Origin: JALCLA01 sp965653565
GTDB taxonomy: Bacteria; Pseudomonadota; Gammaproteobacteria; Xanthomonadales; Xanthomonadaceae
DNA: 64,000 nt
Assembly: GCA_965653565.1 (NCBI GenBank)
Contig: CBFHAI010000024.1
Span: forward strand, 4,449 to 68,448
Direction: 5' to 3'
The notes below the pieces were generated by a model that saw only the letters and a list, made by a program, of their open reading frames with translations, was not told the DNA's origin and made no database searches. This document shows positions 8,068 through 17,121 of this stretch, piece by piece. A program made the position numbers and the translations under genes. Every line of letters starts with the position of its first letter. Position 1 is the first letter of the stretch.

Positions 8068-8652
8068 TCAGGCGCTCGCGGCCTGCGGCGCGGGACGGAT
8101 GGCGGTGAGCACGCGATCGAGCACTTCGTCGACGCTGCCCACGCCGTAGACGCAGATCAGCTTGCCCTGCGCGCGGTAAAAATCGATCACCGGCGCGGTC
8201 AGATCGGTGTAGACGCACAGCCGGTTGCGCACCGCGTCGGGACTGTCGTCGGCGCGGCCTTCGGCCTGCGCGCGGCCGGCCAGGCGCTGGATCAGCAGTT
8301 CGGTGCTCACATCGAGCTGCACGGCGACGTCGACCGGCTGCTGCAGGCGCGCCAGCAGGCCGTCGAGCGAATTGGCCTGCGCCAGGTTGCGCGGGTAGCC
8401 GTCGAGGATGAAACCGCCATGCACATCGGGCTTGCCGAGGCGTTCTTCCAGCATGCCCAGCACGATCTCGTCGGACACCAGATTGCCGGCCGCCATCACT
8501 TCGTGCGCCTTGAGGCCCAGCGGCGTCTTGGCGGCCACGGCGGCGCGCAGCAGTTCGCCGGTGGAAATGTGCGGTACGCCGAGCGCGTCTTTCAAACGCG
8601 TCGCCTGCGTGCCTTTGCCCGAGCCGGGCGCGCCGAGTAATACCAATCGCAT
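8068..8652 (-). CDS. adk: Adenylate kinase (short, LID-less form)
   Basis: A 194-residue adenylate kinase that interconverts AMP + ATP and 2 ADP in the cytoplasm. The P-loop GAPGSGKGT is at residues 8-16, the AMP-site segment HISTGELLR follows, and the family signature FILDGYPRN is intact. It ends with an alanine/proline-rich tail. The long zinc-type LID insertion of about 30 residues is absent, giving the short form found in Xanthomonas and relatives. It is divergent from the pyrophosphate-dependent phosphofructokinase gene at 8844, with about 190 bases between the two starts for promoters. Confidence 0.95.
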   Translation of the reverse strand: MRLVLLGAPGSGKGTQATRLKDALGVPHISTGELLRAAVAAKTPLGLKAHEVMAAGNLVSDEIVLGMLEERLGKPDVHGGFILDGYPRNLAQANSLDGLLARLQQPVDVAVQLDVSTELLIQRLAGRAQAEGRADDSPDAVRNRLCVYTDLTAPVIDFYRAQGKLICVYGVGSVDEVLDRVLTAIRPAPQAASA

Positions 8653-8843
8653 GAGCTGTCGAGGGATCCGGAAACGATGAAGCGCCGCGCGGCCCGGGCG
8701 GGCCTTCCGCTAGACTTCGCGGCGGACGCAGTGCGTGCAGCCGAAACGCTAACCGCTGGGCGCAGGATAGTCAAATCAAGCGGTTGGGCCCTTTGCCGTG
8801 GGCCTGCGACCGCATCGCACCGATACACTGAAGGAACTCACCG

Positions 8844-10106
8844 ATGGCCCAGGGCACCCTGCTTTACGCGCAGTCCGGCGGCGTCACCGCCGTCATCAAC
8901 AGCACCGCCGCCGCCGTGATCAGCACCGCGCGCGCCAAGAAGGTGAAAGTGCTCGCCGCACGCAACGGCATCATCGGCGCGCTGCGCGAAGAACTGATCG
9001 ACACCACCAAGGAATCCGCCGCCGCCATCAAGGCGCTGCGCCACACGCCCGGCGGCGCCTTCGGCTCGTGCCGCTTCAAACTCAAGTCGCTGGAAGACAA
9101 TCGCGAACAATACGCGCGCCTGATCGACGTATTCCGCGCCCACGACGTGCGCTGGTTCCTCTACAACGGCGGCAACGATTCGGCCGATACCGCCAACAAA
9201 GTGGCGCAGATCGCCAAGGCCTTCGACTACCCGCTGACCTGCATCGGCGTGCCGAAAACGGTCGACAACGATCTGGCCGTCACCGACTGCTGCCCCGGTT
9301 TCGGCTCGGCGGCCAAATTCGCGGCGGTGTCGATTCTCGAAGCGAGCCTGGACGTGATCTCGATGTCGGAGTCGTCGACCAAGGTGTTCGTGATGGAAGT
9401 GATGGGCCGCCACGCCGGCTGGCTCGCCGCCGCCGCCGGCCTGGCGCAGCGCGCGCCCGACGAGGCGCCGCAGATCATCCTGTTCCCGGAGATCCCGTTC
9501 GACGAAGCCGCCTTCCTGGCGCGCGTGAAGGAAACCGTGCAGCGCGTGGGCTGGTGTTCGGTGGTGGTGTCCGAAGGCCTGCGCACGCCGGATGGAAAGT
9601 TCCTCGCCGAGGCCGGCGGCAAGGATGCCTTCGGGCACGTGCAGCTCGGCGGCGTCGGCCCGCAGATCGCGCAGCTGGTGAATTCGAAACTCGGGCTCAA
9701 GCAGCATTGGGCAGTGCCCGATTATCTGCAGCGTTCGGCGCGTCATCTGGCTTCGAAAACCGATGCCGACCAGGCTTGGGCCGTTGGCGCCGCCGCGGTC
9801 GAATACGCGCTCGCCGGCAAGAACGCGGTGATGCCGGTGATCAAGCGCACCTCCGATTCGCCGTATCGCTGGAAGATCGAGCCGGCGCCGCTGTCCAAGG
9901 TGGCGAATCACGAGAAGAAGATGCCGCGCAATTTCATCACGCGCGACGGCTACGGCATCACCGAGGCCTGCCGCCGCTATCTCGAACCGCTGATCCGCGG
10001 CGAAGACGCACCGCCCTACGGCCGCGACGGCCTGCCGGTCTACGTCAAGCTGAAGAACACGCCGGTGAAGAAGAAGCTGCCGGAATACCGCATCGCCGAT
10101 CGCTGA
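8844..10106 (+). CDS. pfp: Pyrophosphate-dependent 6-phosphofructokinase
   Basis: A 420-residue phosphofructokinase that uses pyrophosphate instead of ATP to convert fructose-6-phosphate reversibly to the 1,6-bisphosphate. The phosphoryl-donor motif is GGND (residues 109-112). Its aspartate sits where ATP enzymes have glycine, and the lysine in PKTVDND (137-143) replaces the glycine of the ATP-type PGTIDND; both are the known determinants of pyrophosphate use. MGRHAGWLA and the sugar-phosphate segment are intact. The start is supported by an upstream AAGGA at about 8832. Hydrogen-pumping and soluble pyrophosphatases lie 18-24 kb downstream. Confidence 0.94.
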   Translation: MAQGTLLYAQSGGVTAVINSTAAAVISTARAKKVKVLAARNGIIGALREELIDTTKESAAAIKALRHTPGGAFGSCRFKLKSLEDNREQYARLIDVFRAHDVRWFLYNGGNDSADTANKVAQIAKAFDYPLTCIGVPKTVDNDLAVTDCCPGFGSAAKFAAVSILEASLDVISMSESSTKVFVMEVMGRHAGWLAAAAGLAQRAPDEAPQIILFPEIPFDEAAFLARVKETVQRVGWCSVVVSEGLRTPDGKFLAEAGGKDAFGHVQLGGVGPQIAQLVNSKLGLKQHWAVPDYLQRSARHLASKTDADQAWAVGAAAVEYALAGKNAVMPVIKRTSDSPYRWKIEPAPLSKVANHEKKMPRNFITRDGYGITEACRRYLEPLIRGEDAPPYGRDGLPVYVKLKNTPVKKKLPEYRIADR

Positions 10107-10341
10107 TCGCCCGCGACCCGAAGGCGCGCGCCGCGCTGCGGCCGCGCCTCGCCGCGTTTGCGTCGCGCCACGCGGGCAGCCAGACCGCGACCGGGCGGTT
10201 GAATCGAGCCGATAGAAGTTTCGCGGCCGTTTCCGGCGAATTTCCATCATCTTCGCCGGCGTCGACGCGCCACAATTCGATGACGCCCACGGGCAAGTTG
10301 GCCGAAGCGATGCCCGGCCCGACGAATTTCATCGGTCGCAT
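10045..10341 (-). CDS. Possible small hypothetical protein antisense to the pfp 3' end
   Basis: A 98-codon reading frame on the minus strand starting MRPMKFVGPGIASANLPVGV. Most of it lies in the pfp-ligase gap, and the last 62 bases run antisense to the pfp 3' end. The first 75 codons show a fairly strong G/C preference at third positions, as in neighbouring genes, and the amino-acid composition is balanced (RFNRPVAVWLPAWRDANAAR). I recognise no domain and see no clear ribosome-binding site. It could be a small orphan gene, a decayed fragment or chance. Confidence 0.3.
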   Translation of the reverse strand: MRPMKFVGPGIASANLPVGVIELWRVDAGEDDGNSPETAAKLLSARFNRPVAVWLPAWRDANAARRGRSAARAFGSRAISDRRCGIPAASSSPACSSA

Positions 10342-10461
10342 GTCCGCATCGTCGGACCCGCCGCGTGGTCGGTCAAGACACCTTCGTTTCGCGTATTGCC
10401 ACTTGCGGGCCTTGAGTCGCGTAAGGCTTTCCGCGAGTCTAGGCGCGCTTTTGGGGGAATC
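10107..10461 (+). other. 355-base gap upstream of the aryl polyene locus
   Basis: There is no plus-strand gene here. The right half (10342-10461) becomes less GC-rich and should hold the promoter and leader of the AMP ligase. It ends in a strong ribosome-binding site, GGGGGAAT at 10453-10460, directly before the ATG at 10462. The left half contains the doubtful minus-strand frame described separately. No terminator with a T-run is visible after pfp. Confidence 0.4.
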
Positions 10462-11865
10462 ATGCCAGCCACCGTTTCCGACGCCCTGCCCGTGCACGGC
10501 GACGTCGCCTTCTACGATCTGCTCGCCGGCGCGCCGGACCGGATCGTCGCGATCCACAAGGATGAGCCCGTCTGTGCGCGCGACTTCCTGCGCCATGTGC
10601 ACGGCGTGGCGGCCTTGCTGCCCGACGGCAGCCATGTGCTGAATCTTTGCGACGACCGTTATCGCTTCCTCGTCGGTTTCGCGGCCGCACTGTCGCGCAA
10701 TCTCACGACGCTGCTGCCGCCGTCGCGCGCGTCCGGTGTCGTCGTCGAACTGTTCGAACGTTATCCGGGCGCCAGCCTGCTCGGCGATTGCGCGCTGGTC
10801 GACAACGTGCGCATCGGTTCGCTGGCGCCCGAGTCGCGCCGGCTGAGCGCCGATCTGCCGATGGCCGACGGCGGCACGCCGCGCTTGCGGGCCGACCTGC
10901 TCGCCGCGATCGGCTTCACTTCGGGCAGCTCGGGCCCACCGAAGGCGCAGCTCAAATACTGGGGCAGCTTCTGCGCCTCCACCGCGCTCAACGCCGCCAC
11001 CCTCGACGCAACCGCAGGACCGCGCGCAAACCTGGTCGCCACCGTGCCGCCGCAGCATATGTACGGGATGGAGCTATCGGTGCTGCTGCCGCTGCGCGGC
11101 GCGGTGTCGATCCACACCGCGCGCCCGTTCTTCCCCGGCGACATCGCCGCGGCGCTGCACGAGGTTCCGGCGCCGCGCGTGCTGGTCACCACACCGGTGC
11201 ATCTGCGCACGTTGCTCGCGAGCGGCCAGCGCTTGCCGCCGCTGGCGGCGATCGTCAGTGCCACCGCGCCGCTGTCGCAGGAACTGGCGCAGGCCGCGGA
11301 AACTGCGTTCGCCACGCGCGTACTGGAATTCTTCGGCAGCACCGAAACCTGCGTGCTCGGCCACCGCCGCACCGCGCACGACGCCGATTGGACGCACTAC
11401 TCCGGCGTGCGCTTCGGCCATCGCCCGGACGGCGCGCTGGTGGAAGCCGCCTGGCTGCCGGCGCCGGTGCTGTTGCAGGACGTGATCGAAAACCTGCCCG
11501 GCCAGCGTTTCCGGCTCGCCGGACGCGCCAGCGATCATCTGGAAATCGCCGGCAAGCGCGCGTCGCTGGCCGAGCTCACGCGCCGCCTGCTGGCGATCGA
11601 AGGCGTACGCGACGCCGTGGTGTTCCAGCCCGATGCCGACGGCGGCCCGGTGCAACGCGTGGCGGCGCTGGTGGTGGCGCCGGATCTGGACGAAGCGTGG
11701 ATCACCACCATCCTGCGCCAGACCGTCGACCCGGTATTCCTGCCGCGGCCGCTGCGCCTGGTGGCGGCACTGCCGCGCAACGCGACCGGCAAACTGCCGC
11801 GCCAGGCCCTGCTCGATGCGCTGCGCGGCAATGCGGCGCGAGTCGATGAGGCCGATGGCGCGTGA
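10462..11865 (+). CDS. AMP-dependent (hydroxybenzoate) ligase of the aryl polyene locus
   Basis: A 467-residue ANL-superfamily adenylating enzyme. The phosphate-binding loop is FTSGSSGPPKAQLKY, the adenine motif FFGSTETC, and the C-terminal catalytic lysine lies in NATGKLPRQ. In xanthomonadin and other aryl polyene clusters this position is held by XanA2/ApeH-type ligases, which activate 3- or 4-hydroxybenzoate (or related acids) and load it on the ACP as starter. The chorismatase at 25515 would make that starter. The ATG at 10462 is chosen for its strong GGGGGA site; the frame is open upstream to 10396. It is separated from the ketosynthase by an oppositely oriented YdcF-like gene. The role is inferred from the cluster. 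Confidence 0.87.
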   Translation: MPATVSDALPVHGDVAFYDLLAGAPDRIVAIHKDEPVCARDFLRHVHGVAALLPDGSHVLNLCDDRYRFLVGFAAALSRNLTTLLPPSRASGVVVELFERYPGASLLGDCALVDNVRIGSLAPESRRLSADLPMADGGTPRLRADLLAAIGFTSGSSGPPKAQLKYWGSFCASTALNAATLDATAGPRANLVATVPPQHMYGMELSVLLPLRGAVSIHTARPFFPGDIAAALHEVPAPRVLVTTPVHLRTLLASGQRLPPLAAIVSATAPLSQELAQAAETAFATRVLEFFGSTETCVLGHRRTAHDADWTHYSGVRFGHRPDGALVEAAWLPAPVLLQDVIENLPGQRFRLAGRASDHLEIAGKRASLAELTRRLLAIEGVRDAVVFQPDADGGPVQRVAALVVAPDLDEAWITTILRQTVDPVFLPRPLRLVAALPRNATGKLPRQALLDALRGNAARVDEADGA

Positions 11866-11900
11866 TCGGTCGAAGCCGCGTCGGTCGACATGAAGCGACG

Positions 11901-11937
11901 AAAAAATGCCGGTTGAAATCCCACCGATGATTTCAAC
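11901..11937 (-). terminator. Intrinsic terminator at the end of the ydcF-like gene
   Basis: On the minus strand a perfect 9-base stem, GTTGAAATC with GATTTCAAC and an 8-base loop, is followed by CGGCATTTTTTCG. The stem overlaps the ydcF-like stop codon at 11933. The hairpin could also end transcription from the AMP ligase on the plus strand, although the T-run serves only the minus direction. Confidence 0.6.
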
Positions 11938-12613
11938 TGAGCTTGGCCAGCATGCGCCGGTGGCCGATCGATCCGGCCCAGCGGCGGCCGATATCGATCC
12001 ACATCACGAGCGCGGCTTCGCCGGACACCGCTGCGATCTGCGCGGGCGTGACGCGCCATTCGCGCTCGGCGGCGCACAGCCGGTGCGGCAGGCGCAGGCA
12101 ATCGGCGAGCAGTGCACAGCGCGCCAGGTGATAGCGATTGCTCAGCAGCACCGGCGTCGCCTCGACATCGCGGAGCAGGCGTCGCGCGTGGCGCAGGTTT
12201 TCCAGCGTGTCGCGCGATTCGTCTTCGCGCACCAGTTGCACCGTTGGCGGAAATCCGCGCGCGCGCAGTTCGCGCTGCGCGATTTCGGCTTCGCTCGGCG
12301 ACGGACCGCCGCCGAGCAGCAGCACGCGCGCCACCCCGCCGCCGAGCGCCAGCGCCTGCGCGCGTTCGATGCGGCAGGTGAAATCGGCATCCGGCACCCC
12401 GTGACGGCAATGCTTGCCGAACAGCAGCACGCTGGCGTCCTTAGCCTCACCGATGTCGGCCGCCGCGCGCCGCGCCACGCGCCAGACGTGCGCCAGGTAG
12501 GCGACGTACAGCAGGCCGCCGGTCAGCAGCAGCGCGGCGGTCGCGACGGCCAGGGCGTGCAGCACATCGAGGTCGCGCAGCAGGGTCTGGCGGTGGCGGC
12601 GTCGCGCAGTCAT
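11933..12613 (-). CDS. YdcF/DUF218 family membrane-anchored protein
   Basis: A 226-residue protein with one N-terminal membrane helix (about residues 17-40) followed by a DUF218 domain. The domain shows LLFGKHCRHGVPDADFTCRI, the glycine-rich LLLGGGPSPSEAE loop, EDESRDTLENLRHARRLL and a final YHLARC segment. DUF218 proteins (YdcF, SanA and ElyC types) bind nucleotides or act in envelope biogenesis, but the reaction is not known. It sits inside the pigment locus in the opposite orientation to its neighbours, breaking the gene order, and has its own terminator. Whether it belongs to the pathway is unclear. Confidence 0.85.
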   Translation of the reverse strand: MTARRRHRQTLLRDLDVLHALAVATAALLLTGGLLYVAYLAHVWRVARRAAADIGEAKDASVLLFGKHCRHGVPDADFTCRIERAQALALGGGVARVLLLGGGPSPSEAEIAQRELRARGFPPTVQLVREDESRDTLENLRHARRLLRDVEATPVLLSNRYHLARCALLADCLRLPHRLCAAEREWRVTPAQIAAVSGEAALVMWIDIGRRWAGSIGHRRMLAKLS

Positions 12614-12729
12614 CGCGACAGTCTGGCGCAGCGTCCGCGGCAGGCCAAGCCATCGCCGCGTCTACACAGCGCGGCGGCGAGCCTGACCTATACTCCGCAG
12701 CCCCGGATTGCGGCCCTTCCCCGCCTGCC

Positions 12730-13929
12730 ATGTCTCTGCCTGCCATGACTCCCCTGGCGATCACGGCCAGCACCGCTACCACGGCCTGCGGCGCCGGCCT
12801 GGCGGCATTGCGCGGCGCGCTCGCCGCCCGCCGCAGCGGCTTGCGGCGCAACGATTTTTCGTCGACGCCGCTGCCGACCTGGATCGGCCGGGTCGACGGT
12901 CTCGAGGATGCGCCCTTGCCGGCGCAGTTCGCGCGCTGGGAGTGCCGCAACAACCGGCTCGCCTGGTTCGCCTTGCAACAGGACGATTTCCTGGCGCGCG
13001 TGCAGGCCTTGCGCGAACGCTACGGCGCGCATCGCGTCGCGCTGGTGCTCGGCACCTCGACCTCGAGCATCGGCGCCACCGAAGAAGCCTACGCGCGGCT
13101 CGACGCCGATCAGCGCTTCCCCGCCGATCTGGCGCGTCCGATCGTGCACACGCCGCATTCGACCGGCGACTTCCTGCAGGCCGCCACCGGCTTGCGCGGC
13201 CCCTGCGTGACGGTGGCGACGGCCTGTTCGTCGAGCGCGAAAGTGTTCGCGCAGGCGGCGCGACTGATGCAGGCCGGCGTGGTCGACGCCGCACTCGTCG
13301 GCGGCGTCGATTCGCTGTGCGGCAGCGTGCTGTTCGGCTTCAATTCGCTCGGCCTGGTGTCCGCGCAGCCGTGTCGGCCATTCGACGTGGCGCGCTGCGG
13401 CCTGTCGCTCGGCGAAGCCGGCGGATTCGCGATCCTCGAACGCGACGGCGACGGTCCGTACCTGCGCGGCTACGGCGAATCGAGCGACGCCCACCATATG
13501 TCGAGCCCGCATCCGGAAGGCCTCGGCGCGCGGCTTTCGATGCAGGCCGCGCTGACGCGCGCCGGGCTCGATGCCGACGCCGTCGACTACATCAATCTGC
13601 ACGGCACCGCGACGCCGAAGAACGACGAGATCGAAGCCGGCGCGATCGCCGCGATTTTCTCCGCGCGCACCGCCGCCAGTTCCACCAAGGCCTACACCGG
13701 CCATACGCTGGGCGCGGCCGGCATCGTCGAATCGGTGATCGCACTGCAGGCGATCGAAACCGGGCTGATTCCCGGCAGCCTCAATTGCGACGATCCGGAT
13801 CCGGCCTGCGGCCCGCAGTTGCTGCGCGAAAATCGCCAGGGAACCGTGCGCGTGGCGATGAACAATTCGTTCGGCTTCGGCGGCAACAATTGCTCGCTGG
13901 TGTTTTCCTCCGGGCGCGGCAACCCATGA
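12730..13929 (+). CDS. Beta-ketoacyl-ACP synthase (aryl polyene ketosynthase)
   Basis: A 399-residue FabF-like ketosynthase with a complete Cys-His-His triad: C166 in TACSSS, H291 in LHGTATPKND and H325 in GHTLGAAG. It also has the C-terminal NNSFGFGGNN. It would condense malonyl-ACP with the growing aryl polyene chain. It is immediately followed, with a 4-base ATGA overlap, by a short ketosynthase-like chain-length factor, the pairing seen in aryl polyene clusters (ApeO/ApeC types). The start is ATG 12730; an ATG five codons later is possible. Overlapping starts continue through the next three genes, so one operon to 17121 is likely. Confidence 0.92.
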   Translation: MSLPAMTPLAITASTATTACGAGLAALRGALAARRSGLRRNDFSSTPLPTWIGRVDGLEDAPLPAQFARWECRNNRLAWFALQQDDFLARVQALRERYGAHRVALVLGTSTSSIGATEEAYARLDADQRFPADLARPIVHTPHSTGDFLQAATGLRGPCVTVATACSSSAKVFAQAARLMQAGVVDAALVGGVDSLCGSVLFGFNSLGLVSAQPCRPFDVARCGLSLGEAGGFAILERDGDGPYLRGYGESSDAHHMSSPHPEGLGARLSMQAALTRAGLDADAVDYINLHGTATPKNDEIEAGAIAAIFSARTAASSTKAYTGHTLGAAGIVESVIALQAIETGLIPGSLNCDDPDPACGPQLLRENRQGTVRVAMNNSFGFGGNNCSLVFSSGRGNP

Positions 13930-14726
13930 GCGACCTGCACCGATTCGCAGCGCTGCGCATCCGCGGCATCGGCGCGTGGGCCGGCGGCATGCCGGACTGG
14001 ACTGCGATGCGCGCGGTTGCGCGCGGCGAAACGCCGCCGGACGAAAGCGCACCGAAGCGTCCCGCGCCCGCCTTGCTGCCGCCGAACGAACGCCGCCGTG
14101 CGCCCGATTCGGTGCTGCTCGCACTGCAAGTGGCGCAGGCCGCTTGCGATGCGGCGGGCGTCGAGCCGGCGACGACCCATTCGATCTTCGCCTCGATGCA
14201 CGGCGATCTGGCCATCACCGACGCCACCTGCCGCACGCTCGCCGAAGCGCCGACCGAGGTGTCGCCGATTCGTTTCCACAACTCGGTGCACAACGCGGCC
14301 TCCGGCTACTGGACGATAGGCTGCGGCAGCCATGCGCCGTCGACCGCGATTTCCTCCTTTCGCGCGACCTTCGCGCAAGGTCTGATCGAAGCCGCCACGC
14401 AACTGGCGACCGATGTCGATCGCGTGCTGCTGGTCGCCTACGACAGCTCGGCCAGCGGCCCGCTGGCGGCGGTGTCGTCGAGCCAGGGCCTGCTCGGTTT
14501 CGCCTTGGTGCTCGAACGCGCCGCGCCGGGCGAAAGCGGTTTGACCCTGTCTTTATCGAGCGAAGTCACCGGATTTTCCGACGGTGGTGCGTTGACGCGA
14601 TTCGCCGGCAACAACGCGATGGCGCCCGCGCTCGCCTTCATCGATGCGCTCGCCAACGAACGCACGCACTGCGTGCTCGACGCGGGGCCCGATCTCGCGC
14701 TCGTCGCGCAGTGGTCGGCACGATGA
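13926..14726 (+). CDS. Ketosynthase chain-length factor (beta-ketoacyl synthase N-terminal domain protein)
   Basis: A 266-residue protein resembling only the N-terminal half of a ketosynthase. The region that should hold the nucleophilic cysteine reads SVHNAASGYWTIGCG, so it is not a catalytic KS. This matches the chain-length-factor-like partner that pairs with the ketosynthase in aryl polyene and type-II systems. The start overlaps the ketosynthase stop (ATGA), and its own stop overlaps the next start, implying translational coupling and equal expression. It should dimerise with the upstream ketosynthase and shape the pocket that sets polyene length; this role is inferred. Confidence 0.85.
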   Translation: MSDLHRFAALRIRGIGAWAGGMPDWTAMRAVARGETPPDESAPKRPAPALLPPNERRRAPDSVLLALQVAQAACDAAGVEPATTHSIFASMHGDLAITDATCRTLAEAPTEVSPIRFHNSVHNAASGYWTIGCGSHAPSTAISSFRATFAQGLIEAATQLATDVDRVLLVAYDSSASGPLAAVSSSQGLLGFALVLERAAPGESGLTLSLSSEVTGFSDGGALTRFAGNNAMAPALAFIDALANERTHCVLDAGPDLALVAQWSAR

Positions 14727-15496
14727 GCCAAGCCGCGCGTGTCGCCGTGCTGATTCCGGCGCTGAACGAAGAACTGCGCATCCGCGACGTGCTGCAAGGC
14801 GCGCTGCAGCACGCGCAGCACGTGATCCTGGTCGACGACGGTTCGACCGATGCCACGCTCGAGCGCGTCGCCGATCTGCCGATCCGCGTGATCCGCCACG
14901 AACAGCGCCGCGGCAAGGGCGAAGGGCTGCGCACCGGCTTTCGCGCCGCGCTCGAACTCGATGTCGACGGCGTGCTGACGATGGACGGCGACGGCCAGCA
15001 CCTGGGCTCCGACATTCCGCGCCTGCTGGCCGCCGCCCGCGCCTATCCGCAGCACATCGTGATCGGTGCCCGGCTGCGCAAACGCGAACAGCAACCCTGG
15101 CATCGCCGCCTCGCCAACGAATTCGGCGACTGGGGCATCGCCTGGGCCACCGGCTACCGCATCGCCGATACGCAAAGCGGGCAACGCTACTACCCGCGCG
15201 CGGTCTGCGAACTGGCCGACGTGGCCGGCGAAGGCTTCGTGTTCGAAGCCGACATCCTGATCCAGGCGGCGCGCCGGCTCGGCACGCGCTGCGTCTGCGT
15301 GCCGATCGAATCGCGTTACCAGGGCGATGGGCTCGCTGGCCAATTTCGCCGCAGTCATTTCCGTCCGCTGACCGATCTGTATCGCATCACCTCGCACGTG
15401 GTCGGGCGCGTGTTGAGCTACGGCCGCGTGATTCCGCGCTACGTGCAGGCGCGGCGCGATCGTTCGCCGGTGTTCAACCCCGACCAAGCCGCGTGA
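14723..15496 (+). CDS. Family 2 glycosyltransferase (dolichyl-phosphate-mannose-synthase-like)
   Basis: A 257-residue GT-A fold glycosyltransferase. Its N-terminal segment is VLIPALNEELRI, it has the nucleotide-binding LVDDGSTDAT and a DGDGQH metal motif, and GEGFVFEADILIQAAR follows. No membrane helix is obvious, so it probably works at the inner face of the membrane with a nucleotide sugar or lipid phosphate. Aryl polyene clusters usually carry such a gene, and the product is thought to be linked to a sugar or lipid carrier. The start is ATG 14723, overlapping the previous stop; its own TGA overlaps the GTG start of the next gene. Confidence 0.88.
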   Translation: MSQAARVAVLIPALNEELRIRDVLQGALQHAQHVILVDDGSTDATLERVADLPIRVIRHEQRRGKGEGLRTGFRAALELDVDGVLTMDGDGQHLGSDIPRLLAAARAYPQHIVIGARLRKREQQPWHRRLANEFGDWGIAWATGYRIADTQSGQRYYPRAVCELADVAGEGFVFEADILIQAARRLGTRCVCVPIESRYQGDGLAGQFRRSHFRPLTDLYRITSHVVGRVLSYGRVIPRYVQARRDRSPVFNPDQAA

Positions 15497-17121
15497 ACGC
15501 CGCCCGCGAACACGATGTCGTCATCCTCGGCGGCGGCCTGGCCGGGCTGTCGCTGGCGCTGCAATTGCGCCAGCAACATCCGCAGGCGCGCATCGCCGTG
15601 ATCGAACGGCGCCTGCATCCGGTGCCGGAAGCGGCCTTCAAGGTCGGCGAATCGACGGTCGAAATCGCGGCGCACTATTTCGCCCACGCCCTGGGGCTGC
15701 GCGAGCATCTGGATCGCGAACAAATCGTCAAGTTCGGCTTCCGATTCTTCTTCAGCGAAGGCCGTCGCGATATCGACCGCTGCGACGAACTCGGCGCGAG
15801 CCGGGCCCTGCCGACCGGCGCATGGCAGCTGGATCGCGGCCGTTTCGAGAACTTCCTCGGCGAGCGCGCGCGTTCGCTCGGCATCGACTTCCTGCAAGGC
15901 GCCGTCGTTTCGCGCGTGCAGTTGAGCGACGACGAAGCGGCGCATGCGGTCGGCTACACGCGCGACGGCCTCGCGGAAGAAATTCGCGCGCGCTGGGTCG
16001 TCGATGCCTCCGGCCGCGCCGCTTTGCTCAAGCGCAAGCTCGGACTCGCGCAGCCGAACGGGCACAACGCCAACGCGGTGTGGTTCCGTCTCGACGCGCG
16101 GCTCGATCCGAACGATTGGTCCGGCGATCGCGCCTGGATCGAACGTTGCCATCCGCCGGAACGTTGGCGCTCGACCAATCATTTCGTCGGCGACGGTTAC
16201 TGGCTGTGGCTGATTCCGCTGGCGTCGGGCTCGCATTCGGTCGGCATCGTGTGCGACGCGAAAACCCATCCGCTCGAAGGCATGAAAACCTTCGAGCTGG
16301 CGATGCAATGGATGCACGAGCATCAGCCGCGTATCGCCGAGGCGATCGAACCGCTGCGCGAGAGATTGCAGGATTTCGCGTTCTTCCGCGATTTCAGCTA
16401 CGGCTGCAAACAGGTGTTCTCGCCGCAGCGCTGGGCCCTCACCGGCGAGGCCGGGCTGTTCCTCGATCCGTTCTATTCGCCGGGCAGCGATTTCATCGCG
16501 ATCGCCAACACTTATATCGCGCAGCTGATCGGCAAGGACCTGGCCGGCGAACACTGGCAGCCGTACGCCGCGGTGTACGAGCAGCTGTATTTCAGTTTCT
16601 ACGAAAGCACGCTGGCGATGTATCGCGACCAGTACCACCTGTTCGGCGATGCGCAGGTGCTGCCGCTGAAAGTGTTGTGGGATTACACCTATTACTGGGG
16701 CGTGCTCGGCGCGCTGTTCTTCGACGGCCGCATCGCCGATCTGACGGCGTTGTCGCGTCTGAAGCCGGAACTGGCGGAAGCCAAGGCACTCAATTTCGCG
16801 CTGCAGAACATGCTCGGTGCCTGGGGCCGTGCGAACGCGCCGCCGTCACCTCACAGCGAAGGCCGCTTCCTCGATCAGTCGCAGTTGCCGTGGTTCGCCG
16901 AGCTCAATCGCGCCTTGAAGGATCGCCACGACGACGCCGGCTTCCGCACCGTGATCCGCGCCAATCTGCAGCGGCTGCGCGATCTGGCGACGGAGTTGCG
17001 CGACGAACTGCGCGCCGCGCATCCGGGTTTCGATACTGCCGACGTCGATGCATTGTTGGCGCCGACCGATCAGGCAGCCGGAAGCCGCCTGATCGATCCG
17101 CAGTGGCGTGCCGCGCGCTAG
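15493..17121 (+). CDS. FAD-dependent halogenase-like oxidoreductase (first of two)
   Basis: A 542-residue flavoprotein of the tryptophan-halogenase/geranylgeranyl-reductase superfamily. The FAD loop GGGLAG is at residues 13-18, KVGEST at 50-55 and K80 in VKFGFRF. The halogenase fingerprint W-x-W-x-I-P is present (WLWLIP, 237-242), as is the second FAD segment LFLDPFYSPGSDF. In known halogenases a lysine about position 79 forms the active halogenating species; the glutamate of tryptophan halogenases is not in the matching place here. Xanthomonadins can be brominated, so ring halogenation is plausible, but many relatives are reductases. The GTG at 15493 overlaps the glycosyltransferase stop. 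Confidence 0.82.
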   Translation: MNAAREHDVVILGGGLAGLSLALQLRQQHPQARIAVIERRLHPVPEAAFKVGESTVEIAAHYFAHALGLREHLDREQIVKFGFRFFFSEGRRDIDRCDELGASRALPTGAWQLDRGRFENFLGERARSLGIDFLQGAVVSRVQLSDDEAAHAVGYTRDGLAEEIRARWVVDASGRAALLKRKLGLAQPNGHNANAVWFRLDARLDPNDWSGDRAWIERCHPPERWRSTNHFVGDGYWLWLIPLASGSHSVGIVCDAKTHPLEGMKTFELAMQWMHEHQPRIAEAIEPLRERLQDFAFFRDFSYGCKQVFSPQRWALTGEAGLFLDPFYSPGSDFIAIANTYIAQLIGKDLAGEHWQPYAAVYEQLYFSFYESTLAMYRDQYHLFGDAQVLPLKVLWDYTYYWGVLGALFFDGRIADLTALSRLKPELAEAKALNFALQNMLGAWGRANAPPSPHSEGRFLDQSQLPWFAELNRALKDRHDDAGFRTVIRANLQRLRDLATELRDELRAAHPGFDTADVDALLAPTDQAAGSRLIDPQWRAAR

